From CAMBRF01 sp964404035 (GTDB taxonomy: Bacteria > Verrucomicrobiota > Kiritimatiellia > CAIKKV01 > CAITUY01): DNA of 14,085 bases. Under the pieces are notes generated by a model. It was not told the DNA's origin. It did no database searches and worked only from the letters and a program-made list of their open reading frames with translations. Where the stretch lies: NCBI GenBank assembly GCA_964404035.1, contig CAYOIT010000123.1, positions 1 through 14,085 on the forward strand, given 5' to 3'. Both the position numbers and the translations under genes were made by a program. Shown here one piece after another: positions 13,592-14,085 of this stretch; position 1 is the stretch's first letter; each line of letters begins with the position of its first letter.

Positions 13592-14085
13592 TCAAATGGC
13601 GATTCGGAAGGTGCTGTCACGCTGCGGGCCCACCGAGAGTACCCCCAACGGGACGCCCGTGATGTCACACAGGGCCTTGACGTACGACCGGGCGTTGGCC
13701 GGCAGATCGTCAAAGCGAGTGATCTGGCTCGTCGGCGCCATCCAGCCCGGAAAGGCCTGGTAGACGGGACGGCATCGTTCGAGCAGCTTCACGCTGGCGG
13801 GCACGGTGTCATAGCGGCGGCCATCGCATTCGTAGGCTACGCAAACCATGATGGTCTCCATCTCATCCAGCACGTCGAGCTTGGTGATGGCCCAGTAGTC
13901 CACGCCGTTCACCATGGCGGAATAGCGGCCCACGACCGCGTCGAACCAGCCGCAACGCCGCGGCCGTCCGGTGGTGGCGCCGAATTCGCGTCCGCGTTGA
14001 CGCAGACCTTCGCCGGTGGCGTCGCTTAGTTCGGTGGGGAACGGACCTTCGCCCACGCGCGTGGTGTAGGCCTTGATCACGCCCA
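13592..14085 (-). CDS. purA: Adenylosuccinate synthetase, C-terminal part
   Basis: C-terminal portion of the enzyme that joins IMP and aspartate with GTP to form adenylosuccinate, the first step from IMP to AMP. About 164 residues are visible and the frame runs off the right edge (the full protein is about 420-440 residues); the GTG at 14080 is an internal Val codon. Recognisable elements are A-Y-T-T-R-V-G-E-G-P-F-P-T-E, the E-F-G-A-T-T-G-R-P-R-R-C-G-W-F-D block that forms the IMP and aspartate region, and T-K-L-D-V-L-D, part of the guanine-binding site (the usual [TS]-K-x-D). The late conserved stretch around S-V-G-P-Q-R-D matches the C-terminal GTP-contact G-P-x-R/K-x-x-T. Its stop is directly against the uppS start, so it is probably in the same transcript. 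Confidence 0.95.
   Translation of the reverse strand, partial: GVIKAYTTRVGEGPFPTELSDATGEGLRQRGREFGATTGRPRRCGWFDAVVGRYSAMVNGVDYWAITKLDVLDEMETIMVCVAYECDGRRYDTVPASVKLLERCRPVYQAFPGWMAPTSQITRFDDLPANARSYVKALCDITGVPLGVLSVGPQRDSTFRIAI

Noticed and set aside
13053..13763. Plus-strand open frame (236 codons) opposite uppS and the end of purA
   Set aside because: It spans two well-supported genes on the other strand and carries no motif.
1..14085. CRISPR array, tRNA or rRNA, insertion sequence, prophage or toxin-antitoxin genes
   Set aside because: I looked for repeated direct units, tRNA-like cloverleafs, transposase motifs and small paired genes and found none that I could support.

Overview
The window is GC-rich, densely coding bacterial DNA. 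It contains a scaffold gap (100 N at 7038-7137) and is cut inside a gene at both ends, so it looks like a draft or metagenome-assembled scaffold. The right half is a minus-strand housekeeping run in the order purA-uppS-cdsA-dxr-rseP-ispG. The left half is rich in sugar-metabolism families (Gfo/Idh/MocA oxidoreductase, FGGY kinase, fucose-isomerase-like protein, URO-D-like protein, polyol dehydrogenase). Together these suggest a member of the PVC group (Kiritimatiellota, Lentisphaerota or Verrucomicrobiota). This is inferred from gene content and order alone and is a moderate-confidence guess.

Left region, 1-4865, plus strand: four tightly packed genes that look like the end of an operon. They are a class III PLP aminotransferase missing its N-terminus, a short ceramidase-like (PF04734-type) hydrolase, a Gfo/Idh/MocA oxidoreductase and an FGGY-family sugar kinase. 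Two junctions are 4-nt ATGA overlaps and one is a 31-nt spacer. The kinase gene meets an L-fucose/L-arabinose-isomerase-like gene (minus strand, 4837-6234) tail to tail, and the two overlap by 29 bp.

Middle region, 6235-8082: a 120-bp divergent intergenic region carries a sigma70-like promoter and a perfect 10-bp palindrome. It leads into a plus-strand URO-D-like gene that runs into the N gap. The sequence after the gap is the C-terminal part of a mannitol-dehydrogenase-family polyol dehydrogenase. The continuous reading frame through the Ns is therefore an artefact joining two unrelated genes. Kinase, isomerase and polyol dehydrogenase side by side suggest catabolism of an unidentified sugar or polyol. 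The ceramidase-like hydrolase, the oxidoreductase and the aminotransferase may process glycosylated or amino-substituted precursors, but no substrate can be read from the sequence.

Right region, 8139-14085, minus strand: the order of transcription is purA (C-terminal part), uppS, cdsA, dxr, rseP, ispG. Two of these are MEP-pathway isoprenoid enzymes, one makes the undecaprenyl carrier lipid, one makes CDP-diacylglycerol, and one is a site-2 intramembrane protease. The block joins isoprenoid and envelope-lipid synthesis with envelope stress proteolysis. Its promoter is not visible and must lie right of the window or upstream of purA. No RNA genes, CRISPR arrays, insertion sequences or prophage genes were seen, and apart from the N gap no stretch over 300 bases lacks a gene.
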